The notes below the pieces were generated by a model. That model had not been told where the DNA came from. It searched no databases and saw only the letters and a list, made by a program, of their open reading frames with translations. From assembly GCA_022801715.1 (NCBI GenBank), contig JAAWSV010000010.1:1-62738 (forward strand): a stretch of 62,738 nucleotides of DNA, in the 5' to 3' direction. Every line of letters starts with the position of its first letter. The first letter of the stretch is position 1. Shown in pieces: positions 31,375 through 40,285 of this stretch. Origin of the DNA: Oscillospiraceae bacterium. GTDB lineage: Bacteria; Bacillota; Clostridia; Oscillospirales; Oscillospiraceae. The position numbers were made by a program, and so were the translations under genes.

Positions 31375-32040
31375 TCAGAACTGCTCCCCGTCCTCGCTGA
31401 ACCGGCTGGGGAAGGGGGAGATCACACGTTTGCCCGCCTCGTAGTACCCCAGATCCGCCAGCTGCATGTAGGGCGTCAGATACACCCAAGCCACGCCGGC
31501 GGTGACCACCGTCAGAAAAATCCAGCCGATGAAGCTCAGATCCAGCCAGAAGAGCTGGGCCTTCATGCCGTTGGTCTGGATGCCGCTGAGGGCGATGGCC
31601 TGGGAGGCGGAGAGCTCCGGATTCTCCAAGAGATTATACAGCGCGAAGCGGTAGCGGTAGGCCGCCACGATGCCGGGAATCCAAAAGAGCATGGACCAGA
31701 GGAAGATCTTCAGACCCATCAGCACCGTCAGCCAGATCACCCGGCCCGCCATGCCGAAGCCGTCGAAGAGTACGGAGAAGGGGGTCTCCTCCCCCCGGAC
31801 AATGCCCATGCAGAACAGCGTGTACCCCGCCGAGAGTATCGTGCTCATCAGCCCCACCAGCACCGTGACGAACATGGACAGGCTGTCCCCGTCGGTGATG
31901 TAGTAAAACAGGGCGTCGATGCCGTTGAGCAGCAGCAAAATGGCGATATACACGGTGCTGAGGCCCAGCACGGACCGCCGTCCGCCCCGGATGAAGTCCC
32001 GCGCCGCCGATTTGACGCCGGGCCGGTTGATGATTCCCAT
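31375..32040 (-). CDS. DUF975 family membrane protein
   Basis: A 221-aa integral membrane protein with about five helices matching the DUF975 family; LFWIPGIVAAYRYRFALYNLLENPELSASQAIALS is the signature. The function is unknown. The start at 32040 has AGGAGG 10 nt upstream; the longer frame is rejected. It is divergent from rnfC. Confidence 0.82.
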   Translation of the reverse strand: MGIINRPGVKSAARDFIRGGRRSVLGLSTVYIAILLLLNGIDALFYYITDGDSLSMFVTVLVGLMSTILSAGYTLFCMGIVRGEETPFSVLFDGFGMAGRVIWLTVLMGLKIFLWSMLFWIPGIVAAYRYRFALYNLLENPELSASQAIALSGIQTNGMKAQLFWLDLSFIGWIFLTVVTAGVAWVYLTPYMQLADLGYYEAGKRVISPFPSRFSEDGEQF

Positions 32041-32221
32041 CGTTTTGGACACCTCCTGATTCTGTGGTGATACAGGATGTATTGTAGCATAGTTTTGTGG
32101 GGAGGGCAAGGGGGAGAGTGGAGAGGGGAGCATGAAGAGTAAAGCGCGGAGACGGCGGGGGCAGATTGTTAAAAAGGTGTCAGAATTGACAATTTTTTTG
32201 GGATTTCCTTGTCAAAAATGC

Positions 32222-32250
32222 TGGACAGATAGGGAAAACAGGTGTATATT
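32222..32250 (+). promoter_or_regulatory. Promoter of the rnf operon
   Basis: TGGACA (32222-32227), 17 bp, TATATT (32245-32250), about 55 bp before rnfC. A TTGACAA/TTGTCAA inverted repeat lies just upstream (about 32185-32216) and may bind a regulator; it is not in the orientation of a Rex box. Confidence 0.55.
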
Positions 32251-32303
32251 GATAGGCGAATCCATTTCAGGGGCGGGGCCCCTTGGCATAGAGAGGTGAA
32301 GAT

Positions 32304-33692
32304 ATGGCACAGTCTTTTTTCGGCGGGATTCATCCCCACGACAAGAAGGCGGCGACGAACAAAAAGCCCATTGAAAAGCTGCCGCCGCCGGAGCAGGTGG
32401 TGATCCCCATGTCCCTGCACATCGGCGCGCCCTGCCGGCCCTGTGTGGCGGTGGGGGATCAGGTGCGCGTGGGACAGGTGATCGGTGAGGCCACCGCCTT
32501 CGTCTGCGCGCCCATCCACGCCAGTATCTCCGGGACGGTGACGGCGGTGGAGCCCCGGCCCCACTTCAACGGCACCAACGTGCTCAGTGTGGTGATCAAA
32601 AACGACTTTGAGGAGACGCTGGACCCGTCGGTGCGGCCGGCGGAGGACCCGGACAGTCTGACACCGGAGGAGCTGACGGAGATCGTGAAGAACGCCGGGG
32701 TGGTGGGCCTTGGCGGCGCCACCTTCCCCACACACGTGAAGATCAGCTCCGGTCTTGGGAAGGTGGACACGGTGATTATCAACGCCGCCGAGTGTGAGCC
32801 CTACCTCACCAGCGACCACCGGATTCTCTTGGAGTACCCGGAGGAGGTCATCGGCGGGGCCAAGCTGCTGGCCAAGATCTTCAAGGTGGATAAGGTCCAC
32901 GTGGGCATCGAGACGAACAAGATGAACGCGGCGGAGCTCCTGAAGCGGAAGATCGAGGAGGAGCACGCGCCGGTGGTGGTGGACGTGCTCCATGCCCGGT
33001 ACCCGCAGGGGGCGGAGAAGCAGCTGTGTCAGGCCCTCACCGGCCGTCAGGTGCCCCCGGGACAGCTCCCGGCGGCCATCGGCTGCGCGGTGTTCTCCAC
33101 GGCCACCACCGCCGCCATCTACCGGGCGGTGTACAAGGGGCTGCCGGTGATCAGCCGCGTGGTGACTGTCACCGGCTCCGGCGTGATGGAGCCCAAGAAT
33201 TTAGAGTGTCCTGTGGGCACGCCGCTGAGTGATCTTCTGAACTGCTGCGGCGGCGTCAGCGAGCGGACCTATAAGCTCATTATGGGCGGTCCCATGATGG
33301 GCCACGCCCAGTACAGCGCCGAGGTCCCCGTGGGCAAGGGCACCAATGGCTTGGTGGCCTTCGCCAAGGACGAGGAGAGGACGGTGAAGGAGCCTGCCTG
33401 CATCCGCTGCGGCAAGTGCACCAGCGTGTGTCCCATGCGCCTCCAGCCGCTGTTCCTCTATAAATACGAGCGCAAGGACATGGTGGAGGCTCTGGAGGCC
33501 GCCAACATCTTGGACTGCATTGAGTGCGGCGCCTGCGCCTACATCTGTCCGGGGCGGCTGCATTTGGTCCACTCTATGCGCATGGGCAAGCAGAAGGTGA
33601 ACGCCGCCAAGGCCGCCGCCAAGCGGGCCGCCGAGGAGGCTGCCGCCAAGGCGGAGGCTGCCAGGGCCGCGAAAGAGAATAAGGAGGGGTAA
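32304..33692 (+). CDS. rnfC: Rnf complex subunit RnfC
   Basis: A 462-aa RnfC, the NADH/ferredoxin-facing cytoplasmic subunit of the Na+- or H+-pumping ferredoxin:NAD+ oxidoreductase. Visible are the N-terminal GGIHPHDKK, the flavin/NADH fold motif GLGGATFPTHVK, two 4Fe-4S motifs (CIRCGKCTSVCPM and CIECGACAYICPG) and an Ala/Lys-rich C-terminal tail. It leads the classic clostridial order C-D-G-E-A-B with minimal gaps. Confidence 0.96.
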   Translation: MAQSFFGGIHPHDKKAATNKKPIEKLPPPEQVVIPMSLHIGAPCRPCVAVGDQVRVGQVIGEATAFVCAPIHASISGTVTAVEPRPHFNGTNVLSVVIKNDFEETLDPSVRPAEDPDSLTPEELTEIVKNAGVVGLGGATFPTHVKISSGLGKVDTVIINAAECEPYLTSDHRILLEYPEEVIGGAKLLAKIFKVDKVHVGIETNKMNAAELLKRKIEEEHAPVVVDVLHARYPQGAEKQLCQALTGRQVPPGQLPAAIGCAVFSTATTAAIYRAVYKGLPVISRVVTVTGSGVMEPKNLECPVGTPLSDLLNCCGGVSERTYKLIMGGPMMGHAQYSAEVPVGKGTNGLVAFAKDEERTVKEPACIRCGKCTSVCPMRLQPLFLYKYERKDMVEALEAANILDCIECGACAYICPGRLHLVHSMRMGKQKVNAAKAAAKRAAEEAAAKAEAARAAKENKEG

Positions 33693-33696
33693 GGCG

Positions 33697-34716
33697 ATGA
33701 CAGACTACAAGGAACTCAAGCTCAAGGCCTCCACCTCCCCCCACGTGCGCACCAAGGAGGACGCCCAGGCCATTATGCTGACGGTGATCACCGCCCTGCT
33801 GCCGGCGCTGGCCTTCGCGGTGTACAATTTCGGCCTCCGCTCGCTGACGGTGACACTGTGCTCTATGGTCGGGTGTGTGGTGTTTGAGGCTCTCTACCGC
33901 CTGATTGCCCGCAAGCACCAGACGGTGGGGGACTGCTCCGCCGCTGTGACGGGGATGCTGCTGGCCTTCGTGTGCCCGGTGACGATCCCCTACTGGACGA
34001 TCCTGATTGCCGACTTCTTCGCCATTGTGGTGGTCAAGCAGCTCTACGGCGGCATCGGCAAGAACTTCCTGAATCCGGCTCTGGCCGGGCGGGCTTTCCT
34101 GTTCTCCTGGGCCAGCATTATGAGCCACTGGGCCGCTCCGGGGACCAAGGCGGCAGTGTGGGGAGCGGTGGACGTGGTCACCTACCCCACGCCGATGTCC
34201 TATCTCCACGCCAATGATCTGACGGGGCTCCAGGCGGTGTACGATCTGCCCGCCATGTTTACCGGCCGGATCGGCGGGTGCATCGGGGAGGTGTCCTCGC
34301 TGATGATCCTGGCGGGGTTCGTGTTCCTGCTGGCGCGGAAGGTGATCCTGCCCAATATTCCCCTGACCTATGTGGGCACCGTGGCCCTTTTGACCTTCCT
34401 CTTCCCCCGGGGGAACGACCCGGTGGAGTGGATGCTCTACAACATCTTCGGCGGCGGTCTGCTCCTCGGGGCGGTGTTTATGGCCACCGATTACGTCACC
34501 TCCCCTGTCAGCCGGAAGGGGCAGCTGATCTACGGTGTGGGCTGCGGCCTTATCACCGTGTTTATCCGCTACTTCGGCGGCTATAACGAGGGGGTCTGCT
34601 ACTCCATTCTGCTGATGAACCTGGTGGTGTGGCTGATCGACAAGAACGTGCGGCCCCGCCGGTTCGGCGTGGCCAAGACCGCGATCTTCAAGAGGAAGGA
34701 GGCGGCAGGCAAATGA
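33697..34716 (+). CDS. rnfD: Rnf complex subunit RnfD
   Basis: A 339-aa integral membrane subunit. The covalent-FMN site motif is present near residues 180-200 (GVDVVTYPTPMSYLH: the D-x-x-T-x-P-T type site used by RnfD/NqrB), along with GKNFLNPALAGRAFLF and TDYVTSPVSRKGQ. It follows rnfC by 4 nt and its stop overlaps the rnfG start. Confidence 0.95.
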   Translation: MTDYKELKLKASTSPHVRTKEDAQAIMLTVITALLPALAFAVYNFGLRSLTVTLCSMVGCVVFEALYRLIARKHQTVGDCSAAVTGMLLAFVCPVTIPYWTILIADFFAIVVVKQLYGGIGKNFLNPALAGRAFLFSWASIMSHWAAPGTKAAVWGAVDVVTYPTPMSYLHANDLTGLQAVYDLPAMFTGRIGGCIGEVSSLMILAGFVFLLARKVILPNIPLTYVGTVALLTFLFPRGNDPVEWMLYNIFGGGLLLGAVFMATDYVTSPVSRKGQLIYGVGCGLITVFIRYFGGYNEGVCYSILLMNLVVWLIDKNVRPRRFGVAKTAIFKRKEAAGK

Positions 34717-35429
34717 GCAGGAGAGACAAGCGGCCCGAGGATAAAAAGCCGGCGGAGACCGCTCCGGTGCAGAGCACGGCGCCGGCAGCGGCCGATACCG
34801 CCGCTTCGGAGATGCCGCCCGCCCCCCGCCGGGACAGGCGGGAGAGAAAGGAGGGGGGCGGACTGGGCGCCCTCCTGGCCGGCCCGGAGCGGCCCTATAT
34901 TCTCCGGCTGACGGTGACGCTCTTTGGGATCTCGGCGGCGGCGGCGCTGCTGCTGGGGATCGTGTACTACATCACAAAGCCTGTTATTGACTGGCGCACC
35001 GAGGAGAAGACCAAGGCGGCTATGGCCATGGTGCTGGAGGCGGAGGCGTATCCCAAGGTGGAGGGGCTGACCCTGCCCGACGGGGTTACCGCTCTCCACG
35101 CGGCCACAGACGGCGGGGAGACCGTGGGCTACGTCTGCGAGGTGTCCTCCAACGGCTTTGGCGGCGCCATGAGTTTGGTGGTGGGCGTGGGTCTCGATGG
35201 GCGGGTCACCGGCGTGTCGGTGATCAAGCACAGCGAGACCAAGAATATCGGCACCAAGGTGGTGATGAGCAGCAAGGTGCTCTCCCGGTTCATCGGGCTG
35301 GAGAGTCCCGTGACCCTCAACGGCGGGACCAACCGCTTTGACGGTGTCACCGGCGCCACATTCAGTTCCAAGGGCGTTACCGCCGCGGTAAACGCGGCCC
35401 TCACCGCTGTGGATGCGGTACTGTCGTAA
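34713..35429 (+). CDS. rnfG: Rnf complex subunit RnfG
   Basis: A 238-aa subunit with an unusually long, charged N-terminal extension of about 60 residues (KKPAETAPVQSTAP...RRDRRERKEGG). One membrane helix (LTVTLFGISAAAALLLGIVYY) precedes the FMN-binding domain with HSETKNIGTKV and DGVTGATFSS, where the Thr of TGAT is the expected site of ApbE-type flavinylation. Its ATG overlaps the rnfD stop. Confidence 0.93.
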   Translation: MSRRDKRPEDKKPAETAPVQSTAPAAADTAASEMPPAPRRDRRERKEGGGLGALLAGPERPYILRLTVTLFGISAAAALLLGIVYYITKPVIDWRTEEKTKAAMAMVLEAEAYPKVEGLTLPDGVTALHAATDGGETVGYVCEVSSNGFGGAMSLVVGVGLDGRVTGVSVIKHSETKNIGTKVVMSSKVLSRFIGLESPVTLNGGTNRFDGVTGATFSSKGVTAAVNAALTAVDAVLS

Positions 35430-35445
35430 GGGAGGGGGATGCAGA

Positions 35446-36075
35446 ATGAACGTGGGCAAACAGATCAAAGAGGGCCTCTGGTCCCAGAACCCGGTGCTGG
35501 TGCAGCTGTTAGGTATGTGCTCCACCTTGGCCATCACCACCTCCTTCTCCAACGGTTTGGGCATGGGGGTGTCCGTGACCATTATATTGACGCTCTCCAA
35601 TGTGATTATCTCCCTGCTGCGGAAGATCATCCCGGACAAGATCCGTATCGCCGCTTACATCGTGGTGATCGCCACCTTTGTGACGATGGTGGATCTGCTC
35701 CTTCAGGCCTATCTGCCGGATATTGCCGAGTCCTTGGGTGTGTTTATCCCGCTGATTGTGGTCAACTGCATCATCCTGGCCCGGGCGGAGGCCTTCGCCT
35801 CCAAGAACCGGGTGCTGCCCGCGGCCATTGACGGGCTTTGTCAGGGGTTCGGGTATACGCTGGTGCTGCTGGTGATGAGCGTGATCCGGGAGTTCCTGGG
35901 CAACGGAACCTTCGGCGCGGGCCTCCTCAACGGCGGCGAGGGCTACAAGGTTTTCAGCAGCGATTACAGCGCGCTGATGATGGTGATGCCCGTGGGCGGC
36001 TTTCTTACCTTGGGTGTGCTGATCGCGCTGATGCAGTGGGTGCAGGGCCGCTCGGCGGGGAAGGGAGGTAAGTGA
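35446..36075 (+). CDS. rnfE: Rnf complex subunit RnfE
   Basis: A 209-aa six-helix membrane protein with the paired inverted-fold motifs of RnfA/RnfE: GMCSTLAITTSFSNGLGMG and VVNCIILARAEAFASKN, whose half-membrane Cys residues hold the intramembrane Fe-S cluster with RnfA. The start at 35446 follows GGAGGGGG. Confidence 0.94.
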   Translation: MNVGKQIKEGLWSQNPVLVQLLGMCSTLAITTSFSNGLGMGVSVTIILTLSNVIISLLRKIIPDKIRIAAYIVVIATFVTMVDLLLQAYLPDIAESLGVFIPLIVVNCIILARAEAFASKNRVLPAAIDGLCQGFGYTLVLLVMSVIREFLGNGTFGAGLLNGGEGYKVFSSDYSALMMVMPVGGFLTLGVLIALMQWVQGRSAGKGGK

Positions 36076-36077
36076 GA

Positions 36078-36665
36078 ATGGATTGGACAAAGCTGCTCTC
36101 CATCGCCTTGGGGGCCATCCTGATCAACAACTTTATCTTCGCCCAGTTTTTGGGCATCTGCCCCTTTATGGGCGTGTCCAAGAAGATGGATACCGCTCTG
36201 GGCATGGGCTTTGCCGTGACGTTTGTCATGGGGCTGGCCTCCGCCATCTGCTACTTTATCAATCTGCTGCTGGTGCGGCTGGGGCTGGAGTTTATGCAGA
36301 CGGTGGCCTTCATTCTGGTGATCGCCGCCTTGGTGCAGTTTGTGGAGATGTTTTTGCAGAAGATGATGCCTGCCCTCTATGAGGCTTTAGGCGTGTACCT
36401 GCCGCTGATCACCACCAACTGCGCGGTGCTGGGCGTGGCCCTTTTGAATGTGCAGAACAAGTACAGCTTCATTGAGTCCGTGGTCTACGGTGTTACCGGC
36501 GGTCTGGGCTTCCTGCTGGCCATTGTGCTCTTTGCCAGCATCCGGGAGCGGCTGGACATGGTGGCGGAGCCGCCCAAGTGCTTCAAGGGGTTCCCTATCG
36601 CGCTGATCACCGCGGGACTGATGGCCCTGGCCTTCGGCGGCTTCAGCGGCCTGCAGGTCTTTTAA
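36078..36665 (+). CDS. rnfA: Rnf complex subunit RnfA
   Basis: A 195-aa six-helix membrane protein, inverted homologue of RnfE. It has NNFIFAQFLGICPFMGVSKK and TTNCAVLGVALLN, whose Cys residues should share the intramembrane cluster with RnfE. The start at 36078 is 2 nt past the rnfE stop with GGAGG upstream. Confidence 0.95.
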   Translation: MDWTKLLSIALGAILINNFIFAQFLGICPFMGVSKKMDTALGMGFAVTFVMGLASAICYFINLLLVRLGLEFMQTVAFILVIAALVQFVEMFLQKMMPALYEALGVYLPLITTNCAVLGVALLNVQNKYSFIESVVYGVTGGLGFLLAIVLFASIRERLDMVAEPPKCFKGFPIALITAGLMALAFGGFSGLQVF

Positions 36666-36677
36666 GGGGGTGCGGAT

Positions 36678-37505
36678 ATGCTGGTCATACTCTATGCGGT
36701 TTTGATCTTAGGGGCCTTGGGCGCCCTCTTCGGCTTGGTGCTGGCGGTGGCCTCCAAGATCTTTGAGGTAAAGAAGGACCCCCGGATCGGGGAGGTCCTC
36801 AGCACCCTGCCCGGGGCCAACTGCGGCGGCTGCGGCTTTGCCGGCTGTGCCGCCTGCGCGGAGGCCATTGTGGCCGGCCGGGCGCCGGTGAACGCCTGCC
36901 CGGTGTGCTCCGGGGCCCAGACCACCCACATCGCGGCCATTATGGGCGTGGATGTCACTGCCGCCGAGCGGCGGGTGGCCTTCGTCCGCTGCGCCGGCGG
37001 TACCCGGGCCAACCGGAAGTTCCACTACATCGGTCTCCCTGACTGTGCCGCGGCGCTGAAGGTGGGAGGTACCGGGCCCTTGAGCTGTGCCTATGGTTGC
37101 TTAGGCTTTGGCAGCTGCATGAAGGTGTGTACCTTCGGGGCCATCCACATCAACCAATACGGCGTGGCGCAGGTGAACCCGGACAAGTGCACCGACTGCC
37201 GCCGCTGTATGGCGGTCTGTCCCCAGAAGGTTATTGTGGAGGTGCCCTACAACGCGGACATCATGGTCAACTGCAGTTCCAAGGAGCGTGGGGCTGTGGC
37301 CCGGAGCAACTGTGCCTTCTCCTGCATCACCTGCCGCCTGTGCGAGAAGAACTGTGCCAGCGGCGCGGTGACGATTGAGGACAACATCGCGGTGATCGAC
37401 TACACCAAGTGCACCTCCTGCGGTACCTGCGCGGCCAAGTGCCCCCGGAAGGTCATTCGGGACATCCACGCCGACGGCAAGGTCATGCCGGTGGTTGTGG
37501 GCTGA
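36678..37505 (+). CDS. rnfB: Rnf complex subunit RnfB
   Basis: A 275-aa ferredoxin-type subunit with an N-terminal membrane helix, the omega 4Fe-4S motif NCGGCGFAGCAACAEAI, then CAYGCLGFGSC-type, CTDCRRCMAVCP, CITCRLCEKNC and CTSCGTCAAKCP motifs. Several 4Fe-4S clusters are thus predicted, and it is the likely entry or exit point for ferredoxin electrons. It closes the operon and is followed by a terminator. Confidence 0.95.
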   Translation: MLVILYAVLILGALGALFGLVLAVASKIFEVKKDPRIGEVLSTLPGANCGGCGFAGCAACAEAIVAGRAPVNACPVCSGAQTTHIAAIMGVDVTAAERRVAFVRCAGGTRANRKFHYIGLPDCAAALKVGGTGPLSCAYGCLGFGSCMKVCTFGAIHINQYGVAQVNPDKCTDCRRCMAVCPQKVIVEVPYNADIMVNCSSKERGAVARSNCAFSCITCRLCEKNCASGAVTIEDNIAVIDYTKCTSCGTCAAKCPRKVIRDIHADGKVMPVVVG

Positions 37506-37595
37506 CGCCCCTGCTGGAGGGGTGCTTGGTCAGTCGGTTGAATGAAAGAGCCTCCCAAAAGCGGCGGAACCGCGGGGGTCTGTGGAATTTTGATT

Positions 37596-37634
37596 GAACA
37601 GGCGGCGTTTACAGCGCCGCCTGTCCTTTGTTCT
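37596..37634 (+). terminator. Terminator of the rnf operon
   Basis: The stem ACAGGCGGCG/CGCCGCCTGT (loop TTTACAG) is followed by CCTTTGTTC, 90 bp past the rnfB stop. Confidence 0.75.
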
Positions 37635-37687
37635 ATGGCCACCCTAAGGGTTTCTTATGAAGATTTTGTAAACCCTCGTCCTTCCCC

Positions 37688-37716
37688 TTGACCGATTTGG
37701 GGAATTGGCGTATGAT
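37688..37716 (+). promoter_or_regulatory. Promoter of the xpaC-telA gene set
   Basis: TTGACC (37688-37693), a 17-bp spacer and TATGAT (37711-37716), about 45 bp ahead of the xpaC GTG start. Confidence 0.6.
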
Positions 37717-37761
37717 AATCGCAGAAAAACATCTGCGTTTCACCGACAGGAGGGGTGCTCT

Positions 37762-38469
37762 GTGGCACAAGCAAAAAAAGGATCCGTTGTCCCGTTCTAC
37801 GCCGTGGCGGCGATCTGGGTGGGCTATGCCGCCCTCTTTGATCTCTATGCGCCGCTCCACTTTGTCACGGCGGCGGTGATCTCTGGCGCCGCGTTCCTGC
37901 TGCTGCGGGCGGTCTGCGGCGGTGAGAGTGCCGCGCCGGTCAAGGAGGAGGCCAAGCCCAAGGCGGAGGAGAAGAAGGGCACCGGCAATCCGGAGCTGGA
38001 CAAGATGATCGCCGACGGGGACAAGGCCGTCAGCGAGATGCGCCGGCTCAACGACGCCATCAAGGACCCCAAGATCTCCGCCCAGATCGACCGGCTGGAG
38101 GCGGTGTCCCTGCGTATCTTCGACGCGGTGAAGGAGGACCCGAAGAAGCTGCCCCAGATCCGGCGGTTTATGGACTACTATCTGCCCACCACCCTGAAGC
38201 TCCTCAACGCCTATGACCGGATGGGCAGCGCCGGGGTCAGCGGGGAGAACATCGGCGGCACCATGAAGCGGGTGGAGGAGATGATGGACACCATCGTCAC
38301 CGCCTTCGAGAAGCAGTTGGACGGCCTCTACGGCGCCGACGCCTTGGACCTGTCTGCGGACATGACCGTGCTGGAGACCATGATGGCCCGTGAGGGTCTG
38401 GCCGGCGAGCAGATGAAGGCGGAGACCACCAAAAACGACGACGGCACCGACATCAGGCTGGAGCTGTGA
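37762..38469 (+). CDS. xpaC: XpaC-like (halogenated indolyl phosphate hydrolysis) membrane protein
   Basis: A 235-aa protein of the XpaC family. Two N-terminal membrane helices (PFYAVAAIWVGYAALF and HFVTAAVISGAAFLLL) are followed by a charged linker and a helical cytoplasmic domain (NPELDKMIADGDKAVSEMRRLN...FMDYYLPTTLKLLNAYDRM). The family name comes from a Bacillus protein tied to indolyl-phosphate hydrolysis, and catalysis is doubtful. It is often next to telA, as here. The GTG at 37762 is the start because AGGAGGGG precedes it; the longer frame overlaps the promoter. Confidence 0.8.
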   Translation: MAQAKKGSVVPFYAVAAIWVGYAALFDLYAPLHFVTAAVISGAAFLLLRAVCGGESAAPVKEEAKPKAEEKKGTGNPELDKMIADGDKAVSEMRRLNDAIKDPKISAQIDRLEAVSLRIFDAVKEDPKKLPQIRRFMDYYLPTTLKLLNAYDRMGSAGVSGENIGGTMKRVEEMMDTIVTAFEKQLDGLYGADALDLSADMTVLETMMAREGLAGEQMKAETTKNDDGTDIRLEL

Positions 38470-38687
38470 AGAAGCGAAAGAGAGCCCTCCCCCGGGCCGT
38501 TATCTCGGTACTCTGCGTCCTGTACGCCGCTGTCTGGCTCTATGCGGGTATCCTTGGGGAGACCACCATCTTTGGCCGCACCGCTCTCTGGGCCCGGTGC
38601 GCCGACGTGCTGTTCGGCTTGGTCCTGCTCTCCGGGGCCGTCATCTGGGCCGTCCGGGCGGCCAAGGCGGGACGAACGTCAGAGTGA
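38466..38687 (+). CDS. Small two-helix membrane protein
   Basis: A 73-aa protein with two hydrophobic helices (AVISVLCVLYAAVWLYAGIL and CADVLFGLVLLSGAVIWAV) and basic ends. It starts at a GTG overlapping the xpaC stop by 4 nt, so it is coupled to it. I recognise no family. Confidence 0.6.
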   Translation: MKKRKRALPRAVISVLCVLYAAVWLYAGILGETTIFGRTALWARCADVLFGLVLLSGAVIWAVRAAKAGRTSE

Positions 38688-38794
38688 GCATGAGGGCGCG
38701 ACAACCCGGTGCGCCGTCCCCGTTGACCGGATTTGTTCGATAGACCGTTTGTAGGAGCGGCCTGCCGGGGAGCGCGAGAAGGAGGAGAACTGAC

Positions 38795-39007
38795 ATGACA
38801 CGGAAGGAAAGATGGAATACGGCGTTCCGCTTCCTCTGCGCCCTGATCTGGGGCGGGGTGGGCTGTGCCTGGTTCCTCCGGGCCTATTGGGGCAGCATCG
38901 GTACCCCTTGGTTCAATGTGGTGCTGGGACTGGCCTGCCTCGCCACCGGAGGGCTGTATGTCTACCGGGGTGCCCGGGATATTTTGAACGCGAAACGTAA
39001 TAAATAG
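38795..39007 (+). CDS. Small two-helix membrane protein
   Basis: A 70-aa protein with two helices (FRFLCALIWGGVGCAWFLRAYW and FNVVLGLACLATGGLYVYRG) and a basic tail. AAGGAGGAG precedes the ATG. It lies between xpaC and telA, and its layout resembles the 73-aa neighbour, so the two could be partners. No family recognised. Confidence 0.6.
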   Translation: MTRKERWNTAFRFLCALIWGGVGCAWFLRAYWGSIGTPWFNVVLGLACLATGGLYVYRGARDILNAKRNK

Positions 39008-39054
39008 AAGCGATAATACAATTAGTATTTGACCAATGAGGGAGGAAACAAATC

Positions 39055-40215
39055 ATGACAGAAAACAGTATGCCCGAGCTGACCCTGACCCCCAGCGCCG
39101 CCGCCGAGGAGGTGCCCCAGTTGGTTTTAGGAGGCGAGCCCCCTGCCGCCGCTGAGCCGGTCAAGCAGGAGGCGGAGCCGGTGAAGCTGGACGACTCCAT
39201 GCTCACCGAGGCGGAGAAAAAGATGGTGGACGACTTCTCCAAGAAGATCGACGTCACCAACAGCCAGATGGTCTTGGAGTACGGCTCCGCGGCCCAGAAG
39301 AGCGTGGCCTCCTTTTCGGAGAACGCCCTGTCCTCCGTGCGCAACAAGGATCTGGGCGAGGTGGGCGAGACCCTCACAAGTCTTGTGGTGGAGATCAAGG
39401 ACTTTGGCGAGGAGGAGAAGAAGGGCCTCTTTGGCATGTTCAAGAAGGCGGGGAACAAGCTGGAGGTCATGAAGGCCCAGTATGGCAAGGTGGAACAGAG
39501 CGTGGACAAGATCGCCCGGGAGCTGGAGCAGCATCAGATCACGCTGATGAAGGACATCGCCATGTTCGACCAGATGTATGAGCTGAACCTGAAGTACTAC
39601 AAGGAGCTCACCATGTACATTCTGGCGGGCAAGAAGCGCTTGGCGGAGATCCGCAGCACGGAGCTGGAGGAGCTGCGCAAAAAGGCGGAGAGCAGCGGCA
39701 AGGCGGAGGACGCCCAGGCCTACAACGACCTCTCCCAGATGTGCGACCGGTTTGAGAAGAAGCTCCACGACCTGGAGCTGACCCGGATGGTGTCCATCCA
39801 GATGGGTCCTCAGACCAGAATGCTGCAAAATAACGACACCTTAATGGTGGAGAAGATCCAGAGCTCCCTTGTGAACACGATCCCCCTGTGGAAGAGCCAG
39901 ATGGTGCTGGCCTTGGGCCTGGAGAACAGCCGCAAGGCCACAGAGGCCCAGAGCGCGGTGACGCAGGCGACCAACGATCTTTTGAAGAAGAACGCGGACA
40001 TGCTGAAGATGGGCACCATCGCCACCGCACGGGAGGCGGAGCGGAGCATCATCGACATTGAGACTTTGCAGCACACCAATGAGCAGCTGATTTCCACCTT
40101 GGATGAGGTGCTGCAGATCCAGCGGGATGGCGCGCAGAAGCGGAGAGAGGCGGAGCAGCAGCTCGGGAAGATCGAGGGCGAGCTGAAGGCAAAGCTGATG
40201 GAGCTGAGAGGATAG
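39055..40215 (+). CDS. telA: TelA-family toxic anion resistance protein
   Basis: A 386-aa TelA protein (tellurite-resistance/KlaA family): SKKIDVTNSQMVLEYGSAAQKSVASFSENALSSVRNKDLGEVGETL at the N-terminus and LVNTIPLWKSQMVLALGLENSRKATEAQSAVTQATNDLLKKNADML in the C-terminal half, the diagnostic block. It is largely alpha-helical and cytoplasmic. TelA and XpaC are widespread partners linked to envelope stress and toxic oxyanion or lantibiotic tolerance. GGGAGG lies 8 nt before the start. Confidence 0.93.
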   Translation: MTENSMPELTLTPSAAAEEVPQLVLGGEPPAAAEPVKQEAEPVKLDDSMLTEAEKKMVDDFSKKIDVTNSQMVLEYGSAAQKSVASFSENALSSVRNKDLGEVGETLTSLVVEIKDFGEEEKKGLFGMFKKAGNKLEVMKAQYGKVEQSVDKIARELEQHQITLMKDIAMFDQMYELNLKYYKELTMYILAGKKRLAEIRSTELEELRKKAESSGKAEDAQAYNDLSQMCDRFEKKLHDLELTRMVSIQMGPQTRMLQNNDTLMVEKIQSSLVNTIPLWKSQMVLALGLENSRKATEAQSAVTQATNDLLKKNADMLKMGTIATAREAERSIIDIETLQHTNEQLISTLDEVLQIQRDGAQKRREAEQQLGKIEGELKAKLMELRG

Positions 40216-40285
40216 ATTGCCGCGCAGGGGCACCGCTCCCCATGGCACAGACTGTCAGGCGGCAGAACAGAAGGAGGCACCACTG

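Noticed and set aside
32180-32220. Rex-type operator upstream of rnfC
   Set aside because: The inverted repeat is TTGACAA..TTGTCAA, which is not the TTGTGAAnnnnTTCACAA form or orientation.
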